Below are positions 24,681 to 36,916 of a DNA stretch of 64,000 nt, in pieces. Position 1 is the first letter of the stretch; each line of letters opens with the position of its first letter. Location: positions 1,860,001 through 1,924,000 of the forward strand of contig JAHLEZ010000010.1 of NCBI GenBank assembly GCA_020726505.1, written 5' to 3'. A program made the translations under genes and the position numbers. This DNA comes from Leptodontidium sp. MPI-SDFR-AT-0119. Taxonomy: Eukaryota; Ascomycota; Leotiomycetes; Helotiales; Leptodontidiaceae. The notes under the pieces are model-generated. The model ran no database searches. It saw only the letters and a list, made by a program, of their open reading frames with translations, and had not been told where the DNA came from.

Positions 24681-27600
24681 ATGACTCGCGATACTCACAG
24701 AGTTCATGATGACCAAGAAGCTCTCAGTGATGCTGATATTTACGCAGCCTTGTGGGCGACGGCGCCATTCCCACGACTTCCTGCAGATGCCCCGGACGGA
24801 CTGAGACGACTTACAGTAGAGGTGGATGATCCAAAAAGAATCTACGGAATTCATAAAGCTCGAAGGCGGCACAATTTCCAGCTCTTGGTTGAGAGGTGTG
24901 TTTATTATTCTTCCGTCGCAATCCCTTGGGGCTCTGTCGCTCGGATGTTAACGCTCTCGCAGATACATCCTTCAAATCCGGTATGGATGTCAGTCGAAAA
25001 CATGCACAACTACAACATGCTTCTCTTGCCGCAAACGTGTTGCGAATGGCGCCCCGGTTCGTCGATACAACTCCACCAGCGCTCGCACGTTGGCGATATA
25101 CATGGCCAGCCAAGACAACCCCGAATTGGGTCTCTGTCACCATAACAGCGCAGGGCGACTGTCTGCGGACACACCGAAACCCCCAAAGCCGAAACCTAAC
25201 TTGCTGGGCGAAGTAAGGACATCGGTCGTCCAGAAGTCGGATATACAGTCTGACGGGAAAGAAACTCCCAAGACTGCGCCAAAGAATGGGGCTTTTGTAG
25301 AGGACCTGCCGAATGTCGATAGTCATACTGGGACGACTAAGCTGACAGAGAAGAAGTTAGATGGATGGGAGCACGATTTGAGCATTCTGGAGGATCCCGT
25401 TACGACAGATCCTCGGTCATTTGTACAGAATGTGTTTGGTACGGTGGCATTTAAGATGATCGAGTGGCTAACACCGCGGAATCTTGCCACATATGCTCAG
25501 TTACAGAGGTCAGAAAGGGAAGAGAAATTAGCCACCCTCGATACCCAAGGTCAACAATCTGGAGATGAGCAAATCAGTCTTCCAAAGTCCGACCAAAATC
25601 ACATCGCTGTATTGTCAGGTACAAACTCTGACATTGGTATTGCCTACAAGTCTGAACGCCCAAAATCCATGTATACTCCGGACCTCGACGGACTACCTCC
25701 GCCACCTCCGCCTCCTGTGTCCTCGAAGTCTCAGCCCAGCATTTCCCAGGATATTCTGTCTCAGGAAACACCGCATAACACAGTTCCAGAATCAAAACCG
25801 CACATGAACTCGGTCACAAGGGCTGCGCCAGGTTCAAATAGAAGAAAAAAGTCCGATATGGGTGAACCACCAAATCCGAAAGGCATTCTTACTAAACCGC
25901 AGAAGTCGATGGACGCGGCCAACGACCAAATTTCGTCTCCTCCCACAAATCTTGGCTCGATGCCAAAACACAAGATACCTAGGCAAACTCTAATAACTAG
26001 CCCAAAGATGCACATGCCAGAGTTCAGTAGCCCGGTCCATGAGATTAAAGAGATGCCTACCAAGCCTGCACTGGAATCTATTGAAGCACCAAAAGCCAGG
26101 GACAACGACCAGCCGAATAGGTCACAAGAAGCACCGGATGCCCAAACATCACAGGTGATCAAGCCGAAAGAGCTCCAGATTTCAGAACCTCAACCCGCAA
26201 AAAACGTACTTCCTCAATCACTGTCACTATTGTCAATTGAATCAATCAACTTCTTGTGTGATATTATGCAAGATGATGGCATGTCCGAGAAACACCTTCT
26301 ACGACCTGAGTCCATAGAAGGCAGTTCGAAAAGAATCCGAGATGCCCCCCCTTTCCCATTTTCTCGAAATTCTACATCTCTCAGACCTTCCTTTCCATCT
26401 CGAATCACTAATCAATGGAAAGTTTTCATTGAGCAGAGTTTCTTTGATGTGCTCGGGAAGCCTGACTCTCTTTTGAAATCTTTCAGCGACGAAGAAGCGA
26501 AGCTTCTTGACTCGCAGACGATATGGTATCTCATGCTTCGACTGACACGAGTCTCTCCATCCCTGGTATTTGACAGCTTGTGGAGCGTCACTGGTACCCT
26601 TTTCCGGCCACCAAAACAGTTGGAGGATGTTTACGAGTGGGCAAAAGACCATAGGTCATACTCGAGAAAAGCATTGTCAAACAACGATGCAGCTTGGGTC
26701 GTCAGTATTTGTCTACACGCACTGGTTGCAGCCGCGCCATTCGTTTCAGATGCACGTCAAATGGGGAATATGTCACGCATTCGGTCTTACGGACTGGCAA
26801 TGCTGGGACGGGAAAGTTCTTCGCTAGAACCAGTGGATTTATGCCTTGCCTACGAAGACGCTTTTACCAATGAGCCAGCCTTTAGACTTGCCCGTAGACT
26901 CTTTGCAGCGATTCCAACCAGGCGCCGGTTTACAGAACTTCTTGATCTCCAGAAAGGCACCCGAAATGGCGATGCCCTAGAGTCAGATGTGCTGGAAATA
27001 GTTCTCGAATCCTTGAAGTTCCTCGATCTTGGCTCCACCCCGATTCTCTACTTCACGGATGATGAGCGCGATCTACACGAAAAGCGGGTTCCTACCTTGA
27101 TCATCGACTGGGCTAGAGCGGTCATGTTACAAGAATGGGAAGGGTCTGCAGAGGTCCCAAACGATGGCCCATTTGGTGGTGCTTTAGCTATGATGACAGC
27201 CATCTGTAAGTCTTCGCATCGTCTCGTCAAAGAATTGCCGTAGTTACTGACAGCAACAGACAAGAATAGAAAGTCACTACTCTTAGGAGACATCCACTTC
27301 CGAACAGAGTATTTCGCAGAGCGTTTGGATCCAATCGCAATGCCACTTGAGTGGCTTTCGTATAGCCAGAACAAGAAATCAGCTCATCTACTGGACCATC
27401 CATATCTCTTCAATCCCTCGACGCTGGTGACATACTTCCGGGCGATAAACTACTCTCGAATGAACCAGTCCTACGAGAGAGCTCACACAACTGGACACCT
27501 AGTCTCTCATTTTATGTCTGAAGGAAGTTTGGTGACCGACAAGTACAGAAGGGACAAATTACATGATCGTCTCCGTACTGCCACCTCTGAGTTCCTAGTA

Positions 27601-28750
27601 CTTGAAATCCGTCGGACCAGCGTGCTGTTGGATACGTTCAATGCAATATGGAGAAGAGAAGAGCGTGAGTTGATGCGGCCATTGAAGGTTCGACTCGGCG
27701 AAGAAGGTGGCGAGGAAGGTCTAGATTCCGGTGGAGTTCAGCAAGAGTTCTTTCGACTTGCTATTGCAGAGGCCTTGAACCCTGACTACGGTATGTTCCC
27801 TATTGTTGTCCAATCGCAATCTACTAACACATGTAGGAACCTTTACTATAGATTCACGGACGAAGATGGCTTGGTTTTTACCTGGGTCTCCAGAGCCTTT
27901 ATGGAAGTTCGAGCTTATGGGAATGATAGTCTCCCTTGCAGTTTACAACGGCCTAACTCTACCGGTTACTTTTCCAAAAGCTCTCTATCGAAAATTACTA
28001 GACGAAGAAGTTACAGAACTTCATCACATCGCGGATGGTTGGCCTGACCTAGCCAACGGACTGACATTACTTCTTGAATGGGATGAGAAAGATGGTTTGG
28101 TGGAAGACATCTTTGCGCGAACGTACGAGTTTAGCGTTGAACAATTTGGTCAGCCTGTCAGTCGAGAGATGGGCGCATCAACTCACTGGCCTCAATTCTC
28201 GGAGCTGCACAGCAGTTCAAATCCTCTTGACGCACCCTCGGTCACCAACGAAAATCGCAACAGCTACGTGAGCGACTACATACGATGGCTGACTGACATA
28301 TCTATCCAACCACAATTCGAAGCCTTCAAAAAAGGCTTCTTTTCCTGCATCGACAAGCGGTCGATCACGCTTTTTGACCCGGATACCCTCCAATCGGTGG
28401 TCGAAGGCATACAAGAAATCGACATCTCCGACCTGCGACGGGCAACACGATACATAGGCTGGGACGCTTCTCACCGCTCCATACGGGATTTCTGGAGCAT
28501 AGTTAAACGCTACGACCTATCACAGAAGCGCAAGCTCCTCGAATTCGTCACGGCGAGCGACCGCGTTCCCGTTGGTGGCATGCGCAATCTGCAGTTCACG
28601 TTGCAGCGTAATGGGATTGATGATGGGCACTTGCCGAGCAGTTATACCTGCTACGGCATTCTTCTTCTACCCGAGTATTCGAGCAAAGAAGTTTTGAGGG
28701 AGAAATTGGCGATGGCGTTGGAGAACTCGAAAGGGTTTGGGTTTGCTTGA
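24681..28750 (+). CDS. hul4: HECT-type E3 ubiquitin ligase with AZUL zinc domain, Hul4-like (1300 aa)
   Basis: Transfers ubiquitin from E2 to substrate through a catalytic cysteine. Exons 24681-24895, 24963-27205, 27260-27790 and 27837-28750 join to 3,903 nt. An N-terminal AZUL-type zinc domain (about residues 58-125) shows the Cys pattern RYGCQSKTCTTTTCFSCRKR and later LGLCHHN; the first intron interrupts it just before RYILQI. A long Pro/Ser/Lys-rich, probably disordered region follows (about 130-520), then a helical region and the HECT domain (about 950-1300) with GGVQQEFF, ELMGMIVSLAVYNG and the active-site segment SSYTCYGILLLPEYSS; the catalytic residue is Cys1268. AZUL plus HECT suggests the Hul4/UBE3A-like group; the exact orthologue is inferred. 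Confidence 0.93.
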
Positions 28751-30326
28751 TTGCATAGGGGAAAAAGGGAAGGAATACAGGACTATGGGAAAGAAGTCAG
28801 TGCTGGCGTAGGCAGGCGCCTTTGTTTGGAATTCCGATAGATGTGTAATGGTAAAGCTGTACGATTGACAATCATTAAATTCGACTGCTATTAATCGGGA
28901 ATTTGCCTACACCCTATCACTCCAGAGTCCGAACTAGCAACACAATTTTAGGACAGGAGTCTTCTTACCTGCCAAAAAGGCAACTAATCACTAGTCAGCC
29001 AGCAAGGATCATGAAGTCAAAACAGCGTTCGTAATACAAACGAACCCGCCAGTTCGTCTCTTCTAGAACATCCATCCATCTTCTCGATTACATACAAACT
29101 TATAAATAACCACAAAACCCAAAACTCTAAACAGCGATCCCTAGTCATGTATGGCCCGTCTGATCCCTCCCCTTCTTTCGGCCGGTGCCTTTCTCACCAT
29201 AACCTCCGCGAATCCGCGTGTATTGCTCAAATGCCAAGCACCGAACCCCCTTCGGTACTCACTCGTACAGAAAGCGATGGAAGAGAGCACCCAACCGGGT
29301 TTCAGGGGCTTCCTCGCTTACGACGACTTTCGGCGTCGTAACATACCAATTTTGGGAACGGACTGGCTGAAATCCTTCACAGGCAGCACCTTGAATTGAG
29401 GGATTCTGGGTTGTTTCATGTATGTACTTAGAGTACGACTTTAATGGAGAAAACGATTGGATGAGTGAACACAGAGGCGGTACTGCATCTGAGCTGCAGG
29501 AGAGATCGGAAAGTTGTGGATTTGAATCTATCCGGTTGGCAGGGATGGAGAGAGGAGGGTGGAGGAAGTGGAGAACTCGCGTCCAAACCTTACTGCAAAG
29601 CGTACATTCTGAACGGATACGATATACGACAACCGCCCACCCCCTAAAGAAACCACCGCGTTGCCGTCGTATACCTTAGATATATACGCAGTCCCGAGAC
29701 CGCATTGCATGCATCTGTGTGTGCGTGTGTGCGAAGGACCACCCCGCGATGCAATGCGAGGCTGATTCTATACGTCTGCCTTACGAGGAGTTTACGAAAG
29801 CGGTTTGAATAAGTAAGACGGGTGTGGGTGGTGGAGTTTAAGTTTCCTGGACTTTCTCCTGTCATCACTTTATTTGAACTCGGACTCTTCATCTGATCTC
29901 TTTTTCGTTCCGGACTTTGATTCGATTATACTTTTGTACTTTCGGCTTCGAGCGGATCGGAGAACAGCACCTACCTACCTGTCTGATCTGTCATCTGTCA
30001 TCTGTCATCCGTCGTCTTTGACTTAAATTTACTTTTACTTTTATTTTTTAGCTTTGCTTTTCTTGGGCAACGGGTTCTACGTTCTCGAGACGACTTCGCG
30101 AGCTTACTTATCTGATTTTCTTCATTTTATTTCTTGCATTGATTTGATCTTTGTCTCATTCGTCGGCTTCGTCGGCTTCGCAATTGGCTTGGGCTCCACT
30201 TCGCATCATCTCAAGTTAACTCGACTCGACATTTCACCACAACTTCACGCACTCTCTCTCCCTTTCTCCTCGGCTAGCAATCAGAAAAGAAAATTCCTAG
30301 GATCGAAAGACAGAGTTACAACAAAT
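28751..30326. other. intergenic 1.6 kb between HECT ligase and saccharopine-like gene
   Basis: Contains the ligase 3' flank, a possible small ORF described separately, and the long leader of the next gene. TCATCTGTCATCTGTCATC repeats occur near 29990-30010. Confidence 0.5.
29151..29399 (+). CDS. possible small secreted or membrane ORF, hypothetical (82 aa)
   Basis: An ATG frame whose first 20 residues (MARLIPPLLSAGAFLTITSA) look like a signal peptide ending in a small-residue site. A TATAAATA sequence lies at 29101-29108, about 50 bases upstream of the ATG. The rest has one Cys, several Arg and no recognisable domain. It could be chance; no homologue comes to mind. Confidence 0.25.
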   Translation: MARLIPPLLSAGAFLTITSANPRVLLKCQAPNPLRYSLVQKAMEESTQPGFRGFLAYDDFRRRNIPILGTDWLKSFTGSTLN

Positions 30327-31864
30327 ATGGGCAGAATGTACGACCTCATCATCCTCGAGCCGATGAGCAGTGAAATCGGTCTCAGAGCTGCGGAGCACGT
30401 CTACGAATTCCTGAGGAAAGATATCAGATGGGCTGTTGCGGGACGGGATATTGCTGAAATGGGGGAGTGTGTTGATGGGTTGAAGGGTATGGAGGAGGTA
30501 GAAGGACGGTCGATACCTGGTATGTTTTGTCACTTTGAGATCTTATTTGAGGATGAGACTAGAGTGTTGGTATTATGTGAGTGATAAATTTGCTAATGGG
30601 GTAATATAGCGATTGAGGTGTGTGCTAGTACGAAAGAGGATATCCAGGCACTGGTGAGGAAAACGAAAGTCATCATCAATATGCTGGATGTTGGTGATGG
30701 GAGGGGGGAGATTGTTGTCGAGGCTTGTGCGGGGAATGGAACACATTATCTGGACCCGTAAGTCTCCCTTGTCTTTTGTTTTTCATCTAAAAGCATTCTT
30801 GTATCCATTTATCGGAGAGAAAAGTCCAGAAGATTATAAGCTAATACATGACTTAGGGCGAGTGATATCCATTGGCTAGGGGGCATGATTCGGAAATATC
30901 ACGATGTTGCGAAAGAAAACAAATCCATTGTATGTTGGCCGTTTGAGTTTCCAGTTGGCGACCAAGTCTCACAGTTACAGATCCTCTCTCATGTGGGCGT
31001 GGAAAGTACACCACAAGATCTCCTCGCTTTTTGCGCAGTCCTAGAGTTAAAGAACAAGCTCAACCTGGCAACGAAAGAAGTTGTATGCGCCATCAATGAC
31101 TACTCGTAATTCTTCCCTCCATTGATACATGTCTTCTCGCTAACCAACCCAGCTACGCCCCTCCCTCTCCCTCACCCTCTCGACCATCATCTCTTAGATC
31201 CACTTCCTCCACATCCACCACCTCCACAGCACCCCTCAAATCACCCCGGCACCCCCCTCTAAACCCCTGGTTCCTCTCGCACACCCAAGGTCGGACCTGC
31301 ACCGCATCCAGCCTTACGAACCGACTCAACCTCCGGCGCGAACTAACCCTCGGCCTCCTCACCCCCTCTACCACCCTCTCCTCGCAACAAACCCGAGTCC
31401 TCATCCACAGAAGCTGGGCCCTCCTCGACTCAGGCCGCCTCTACGGTGACGACTTCTACTACAACGAATACCGCGAGATGAAAAGCAGTCGAGACGGCGT
31501 GAGGGAGAAGATGGGTCTCGGGTGGGTGAGGCGCTTGTGCTCCCAGGATCGTGCGGGTGGTTTAGCGAGTTCGAATTTCTTGAATGAAAACAACAACATC
31601 AATAATATCTCGTTGAGAGCTATTGCTATTGCGGCGCAGGAGGGACCATTTCCTGATAGGGCCCTGGCGGAATTCTCGTACGGGATGAGTTCTGCGCATC
31701 TCACGGCTGCGTTTTTGGCGCAGGGTGCGGCGACGATTTTGTATACGAAGGGGTTGTTGAAGAGGGTTGGTGGCGGGGGTGTTGTTACCCCTGCTGTGCT
31801 GGGGGCGGAGTTTATGGAGAGGTTAGGGAGGGTGGGTGTTGAGGTTAGAGGGGAATTGGTTTGA
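30327..31864 (+). CDS. saccharopine dehydrogenase-like oxidoreductase family protein, atypical (433 aa)
   Basis: Exons 30327-30519, 30610-30757, 30857-31105 and 31153-31864 join to 1,302 nt. Family features: the N-terminal strand YDLIIL, the TKVIINMLDVGDGRGEIVVE segment, CAGNGTHYLDP, MIRKYHDVAKENKSI and VGVESTPQDLLAF. These match the saccharopine dehydrogenase-like (enoyl-reductase-like) family of about 400-430 aa. Normally the first strand is followed by a Gly-rich nucleotide loop of GATGYTG type; here it is EPMSSEIG, without the glycines. The usual CGVESAP cysteine is also Val. NAD(P) binding by the standard loop is therefore doubtful, and the protein may be a divergent or catalytically altered paralogue. 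The frame stays open for 91 codons upstream (ATG at 30054), but family alignment favours 30327. Confidence 0.8.
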
Positions 31865-32965
31865 AAGAGATCAAAAGAAACAGGAGAGCGAGCTGATATT
31901 CTGTATGAGAGGATAGATGTGTTTCATTCTTGTTATTGCGAGGATACCCTTGATTATTTGTTTAGAATGTTTCTGTTACATACGTTGTTCATTACGTACT
32001 CTAGGACCTAGACAGATAGGATCCGAGTTTCCACCAAAATTGTCTCCCATGTGCAATGACTTGCGTTCAACTTACTCCGGCCTCCTCTCCCTTCTCTTCC
32101 CTAGAAGTTCTTCCTTGAGACTAGCCCTCCAAACATATTCTAAGAGCTGCCAAGCAAGACCAAGCACGATATTCATAGTGAGAATAGCGACAATCACTGC
32201 GATGATCGTCGCGAACTGATCCACTGATTGGGCGCCCTCATGAGAAAGTCCAAGGGGTCGATTTTTCTTCGTACATTTGCTTACTAGCAGCATCCGCCAT
32301 CTCTTTGCTCTCTCGTGCCAGCTCCATCATCCGACGTGCTTTTGAGTCAGTTTCCTCCCCGAGAATCCTCTTCTTGAACTTGGCCAGTTCATTGGCGAGG
32401 TTGATTACTTTTCGAGACACGCTAGAGGAGTTTAATGCGAGCTCACATGATACTATGACGAAGGGATGGATGTCTCAATATTTGAGGGGGGAGCTTGTTG
32501 GAGTGCTGGGTACATGCGATGCGGATGTGTTTGATTTGTCGCGTGCGGGATAGCATCTTAACTCCAGAATAAAATTTGAATGCAAATTGGACCCGTCCTT
32601 GCGTTAGAATTTTAAAGAAGGGAAGAGTCTAGTAAGTTGGGTGGGTATTGTACTTATTCTTACCTGTTTAGGGGTTGGGTCGGTCATGCAAGGGATATCC
32701 GATTTACGCCACCAAGAGCAAGACATACAAACCAATGGCGTCCCCCCCCCTTTCATTGGAGGAAGGGCTTTTGGTCTTTTGGAACTTTCAGAAAAGGCAT
32801 CCGATTTGCAATCGACGGTATGACAGCATAGAATGATGGGCCAATTCTGGAGGCTGGTGATGGAGCTCTCTTTCCTATTAATTGGCCACCAGTATTGCCA
32901 AATAAAATAAAATTTGAATCAAGCAAAAGGTTATTCTTCCCATTTGATACGAAATCTGATGTGTC
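31865..32965. other. intergenic with a possible gene remnant
   Basis: Between the plus-strand oxidoreductase-like gene and the minus-strand amidase gene, which end towards each other. Apart from the small transmembrane frame at 32072-32455, described separately, I see no gene. Confidence 0.5.
32072..32455 (-). pseudogene. possible remnant or terminal exons of a membrane protein
   Basis: On the minus strand, an open segment (about 32285-32455) with a helical charged stretch (KARRMMELARESKEMADAA) splices in phase, by a GTAAGC donor and CAG acceptor (intron 32224-32284), to a segment with one strong hydrophobic helix (FATIIAVIVAILTMNIVLGL) ending EELLGKRRERRPE. No in-frame ATG precedes it before a stop, so a 5' exon is missing or it is a fragment. 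The helix-then-TM layout recalls the C-terminal ends of several fungal membrane-anchored proteins. Function unknown. Confidence 0.35.
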
Positions 32966-35254
32966 CTAGGCGATATGCTTTCCCAGAGCATCGCCCAAGT
33001 ACTCCGTTAAAGCGAGTAACTTCTCCTCTTGGAATCTACGCCCAACAAGCTGCACTGAGACATGGGCGCCATCGTACAGCTCAGGATCATCTAGCGCCTC
33101 CGTTAGCAATCAATGGTCTTTCAAATCCCTAGCTTCTCACACAATCCGAACAATTCATGGGAATTTAAACTCACAAGCCTCCCACACCTTCTCGTCCATG
33201 TCATTCAAAGCCTTATAGCCCTCATCTACAACATCGATACTCATATCCGCCAACATCACCGGTAAGACCGAAGCCGAATAATCCAGCAAATTAACCCACA
33301 TGGAGTAAGCTGGCATGAGACGTTTAGCCTTGACATCCCCCTTGCCAAATTTATTCCTGCAGAAGAAAACAAAAAATCAGCTGCTAGCTCAAAGAATGAC
33401 GTACCGTAGTATTTATACATATCTGGTCTCGCGGCGGCAAAGGGCGCAAGCGGTGCAATCACTGCATCGACTGGACGTTCGGTTCCGGTGATCGAGGCGG
33501 TACTGTTCCAGTATTCCATGTACTGTTTCTGGAACTGTCGCTTTTGGACGTTTACTTCGCTGATCATGGAACCAGTATATTCTTCTTTGCGGGTGCCGTA
33601 GGCGGTGGTGATCTGGCTGGCCATTGGCTCTCCTGAGAGCGCGAATGCACTATGAACTATGAGCTGGGTAAGAAAGGACTTTGCAAGATAGGAAGGGAAG
33701 TTTCAACGAACTATCTGCTCCACCATCGAACAACCACGTCTTGAGCTGCAACAGTCAGGACTTTTTCTGGGTTTCTGGAAAGTATGTTCTTACAGCAATC
33801 TCAGCAGCAACTACATGAGATGGAGGTTTCCACTCCACGACTTTATGGCCCAATTTCTCAACTGTCTTAACCACAATATCGATAGCTCTTCGAACGGGTG
33901 GTTGAGGCTGAACCGTCCCATCATTAGGGATGACGCCGAAAGCAAGCTGAGAGCCACCATTTGACTTTATGATATCTAGAATAGCTTGTTCCTGCTCATC
34001 GCGCCAGGGAATCTCGGCTACGAGAGGGTCGTGAAGCCACGGCTGTTGACTGAGAATGGCTTTCATGACCAGTTTCAGTGCGCCGACGGACGCCCCTAGA
34101 GGTCCAACGACGGATAGGATCGAGTTCTGGCCATCCATGCTATTGGCCATTCCTTCGTATGGCATTCTGCCGCTCGATGGGCGAATACCGTACAGGCCGT
34201 TGAAAGCAGCGGGGATACGAATGCTGCCACCGATGTCTGTTCCGAACCCAACTGGACTTCCCTTGAGTCCGATGAGAGCTCCTTCGCCACCTGAGCTTCC
34301 ACCGCAGGCTAGGTTACGGTTCTTGGGATTGTATGTGTAGCCAATGATGTTGTTCACTGTTTCGCCTGCCATCCTGTGGTATAGGTTCTTGAGTCAGGAC
34401 ACCTCTTTTAGGAGAATTTGAAGAGTAACGCTGACGGGACGAACAAAAAGCGTGGAGGGTGGTTGAACCCCACAGAAAACCCTGAAAGCAACCATTTACT
34501 CCAAGAAATGTACTTACAGGGTGTGAGGCACCGAAGTCTTACAATACAAGATGGCGCCTAGGTCACGAAGTTCTCGGACCATCTCACTTTCGTAGACTTT
34601 CTCTTTCCCGGTACCTTTCTTGCCCTCGAATGTGCCAATCCACTGTTTCAATTTAGCACCGGGCCCTTTTAGGACTCAATCACTTGTCCACAGCCGACAG
34701 CATATCGAAGGATTTGCGAAAGGCAAACTTTAGCTACAAAAGCGGGCATAGAGTCCTACTTACACCAATGTAACCCATCGTCGTTTCGACATCCTTGACA
34801 TGAAATTGATCTTTCAGACTGACTGGCAACCCATGAAGTGGGCCGATCGGCTTCTTATGCTCAGCATAATAATCATCCAACTTCTGAGCATCCGCAATCG
34901 CAGCATCGAAAAATATTTCGTGCAGACAATTAACCTTCATGTTCAGTTGCAGTTTGAGATTCTTCAAGATCCAAGTTTTCTTACAAGCTGGTGAGCAAGA
35001 GCTGCCCTGTGACAGAAAGCCTCTGCTACTTCTCGAGCCTTCCATGTTCCAGTCGTAGTGTTCTTCGCGATACCAACAGCATCTGTTTGCGTGATTTCAA
35101 TTTCTCTAGGGGATAGGTATTGTTCGATGTATTTGCCAGTTACATCTCGTTGTTCTGTGGCTGATGGAACAGGTGATGTCAATAACCAAGCTTTGGGGAT
35201 CAAAGCATTGACCGAGTCGCGCTTTGCAGCACCAAGTGCTTTCCAATCGACCAT
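32966..35254 (-). CDS. fungal amidase, acetamidase-type amidase-signature enzyme (563 aa)
   Basis: Hydrolyses carboxamides to acid plus ammonia; substrate not predictable. Eight exons: 34985-35254, 34764-34934, 34518-34642, 33794-34373, 33712-33745, 33405-33656, 33175-33309 and 32966-33090; they sum to 1,692 nt with all seven phases consistent. The Ser-cisSer-Lys triad is intact: Lys131 in SLKDQF, cis-Ser215 in GGSSGGEG and nucleophile Ser239 in GTDIGGSIR. The 24-residue gap between the serines is that seen in amidase-signature enzymes. RAALAHQL, GYIGWIGTFEG and LYDGAHVSVQLVGRR are further family blocks. The 34-nt exon 5 ends at a weak GTTCGT donor, chosen because it yields GGADIHSAFALSGEP. 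A general nitrogen-scavenging role is inference. Confidence 0.92.
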
Positions 35255-36916
35255 TTTGAAGTGGAAGATGTAAAAGGTTAATGGTGTTGATGATGAATTG
35301 AATGGTTTTTGTGTATTAAACTCAACTTGTTGATGTGGTGATGTAGTCCATGAGGGGAAGCTGTCTAGCGCGGAACAGTGCCGAAGGCGCAAAAGTGGGA
35401 GGGCATCAAGTAAGAGGGAACAACAGCTCAATACTTCTCCAACTCAAGTGTCTTTCCTTTGGTCTTTCCTTTGGTCTTTCCTTTGGTCTTACCTTTCGCT
35501 TCAAAAAATTAGTTCTTATCTTACTTCCCGTCTGAAACAATCTGACTGACTTAAGTTCTTCTTACACATTACGACGTGACAAGACCTAGACAAGCCCTGT
35601 TACCACAGCCTACACAGGTAACTTGAGGTATTGGGTAATAGGGGACTTTATTAGAAATTTCGTTCATCTCATCACCCTGAAATAGATGAATATTCTCCTA
35701 GCATAGGGGTCATCATTTGCAACGACTCAGGTACACTCAATTTGCGGGAACGTAACTTGTTTCCAAGCTGACAAAGACTGATCAGAAATTCTTCAGGTTG
35801 TGTATTCCACGAAAGGCTACGCCGTCACGGAATGTCTATTTGCAAGGTATTGGGGAACGGGAGGAAAAAATGCTCACAGAGAAGCCCAGAAGGATATCGG
35901 ATTATCAGGGACCATCTACAAAATCCGCCCCTAAAGCTTTCGACCAGGAACATGCCTAACTAGTAACTCCCGAAAAGCACTGATACTTGCGTTTAAGGTT
36001 CCTTTACTGCAATATTCAAGATTCTAGAAGACCTAGGTGGGAGGGCGGGAGCTTCTCCACATTACAACAACCCCATCACAACATCTGAGAGCATTCCATG
36101 AAGTGAGTGTACGACAAGCTAGTCAAAGGTCACCGGGTCTACTGCAGACGGAATCGATATCTGCGAGAGCGGTTCGGAGATCGGATACTTCTGGGCTTCT
36201 CTGCTGTTGAAGAATGACAGTCGCCCCGACTCGTCCGAAATCGACATAGGTAAGTCACAAACCTCACGAGGCGTCTACCTGTTTCAGCAAAGAGTGCATG
36301 CAAGTGGATGTGCGGCACTGAAAATGCTCAGCTGAGCCATATCAGTCATGGGAGTGCTCGGAGGAGTTCTCACAAAGACTCGAACAAAACCAAGGCAGTT
36401 CAATGTTCTCAGAAAGAATTGAAAGTAGATTCCGTCGTGAAATCAAGAGTTATTCTTCACATCTGAAAAGAAAAGAAAAAATTTGCTAGAAGATAGTTAC
36501 CAGCGATATCCGAGGGCTTCAGAGCGGAATTCTAATGTGCACAGGTTGATATGAAGTTCCCATTTCAATTCGGGAATATGCACCTGCTTGCATGATTCAA
36601 AATAGCGACTCGGTTGGCCGGTCCGTGGAGAATACGGAGTGTCACTTACCGATTATTGGAGGGGTGCAGGAACACTCCTTCTGGACTTTATCCTAAATGT
36701 ATCAATCCAATTGCCAGACAACATTCACTCAATATTGCACCAACTGGTGGAAAATCGATCCCTTTGACTTTACGAGGAAGCCGAGTTTACCTGCTTACAA
36801 GAAGGTAAGGAACATCGTGCTATTTAAGGTGGAGAAATTCCTTGTCTTTCTTAGGCAAAGACCATCATAATCTTCTTATACTGTGCTTGTTTTGTCCTTC
36901 TTCACATATACTCATC
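35255..36916. other. intergenic 1.7 kb between amidase and CBM1 gene, no gene seen
   Basis: The divergent starts of the amidase and triple-CBM1 genes flank this region, so it holds both promoters. A small tandem repeat is near 35451-35496. No coding region is supported. Confidence 0.5.
35451..35496. repeat. 12-bp tandem repeat (GGTCTTTCCTTT)
   Basis: About four head-to-tail copies of GGTCTTTCCTTT; the first is partial and the last has one change (GGTCTTACCTTT). It lies about 200 bp upstream of the amidase start on the opposite strand. Confidence 0.8.
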
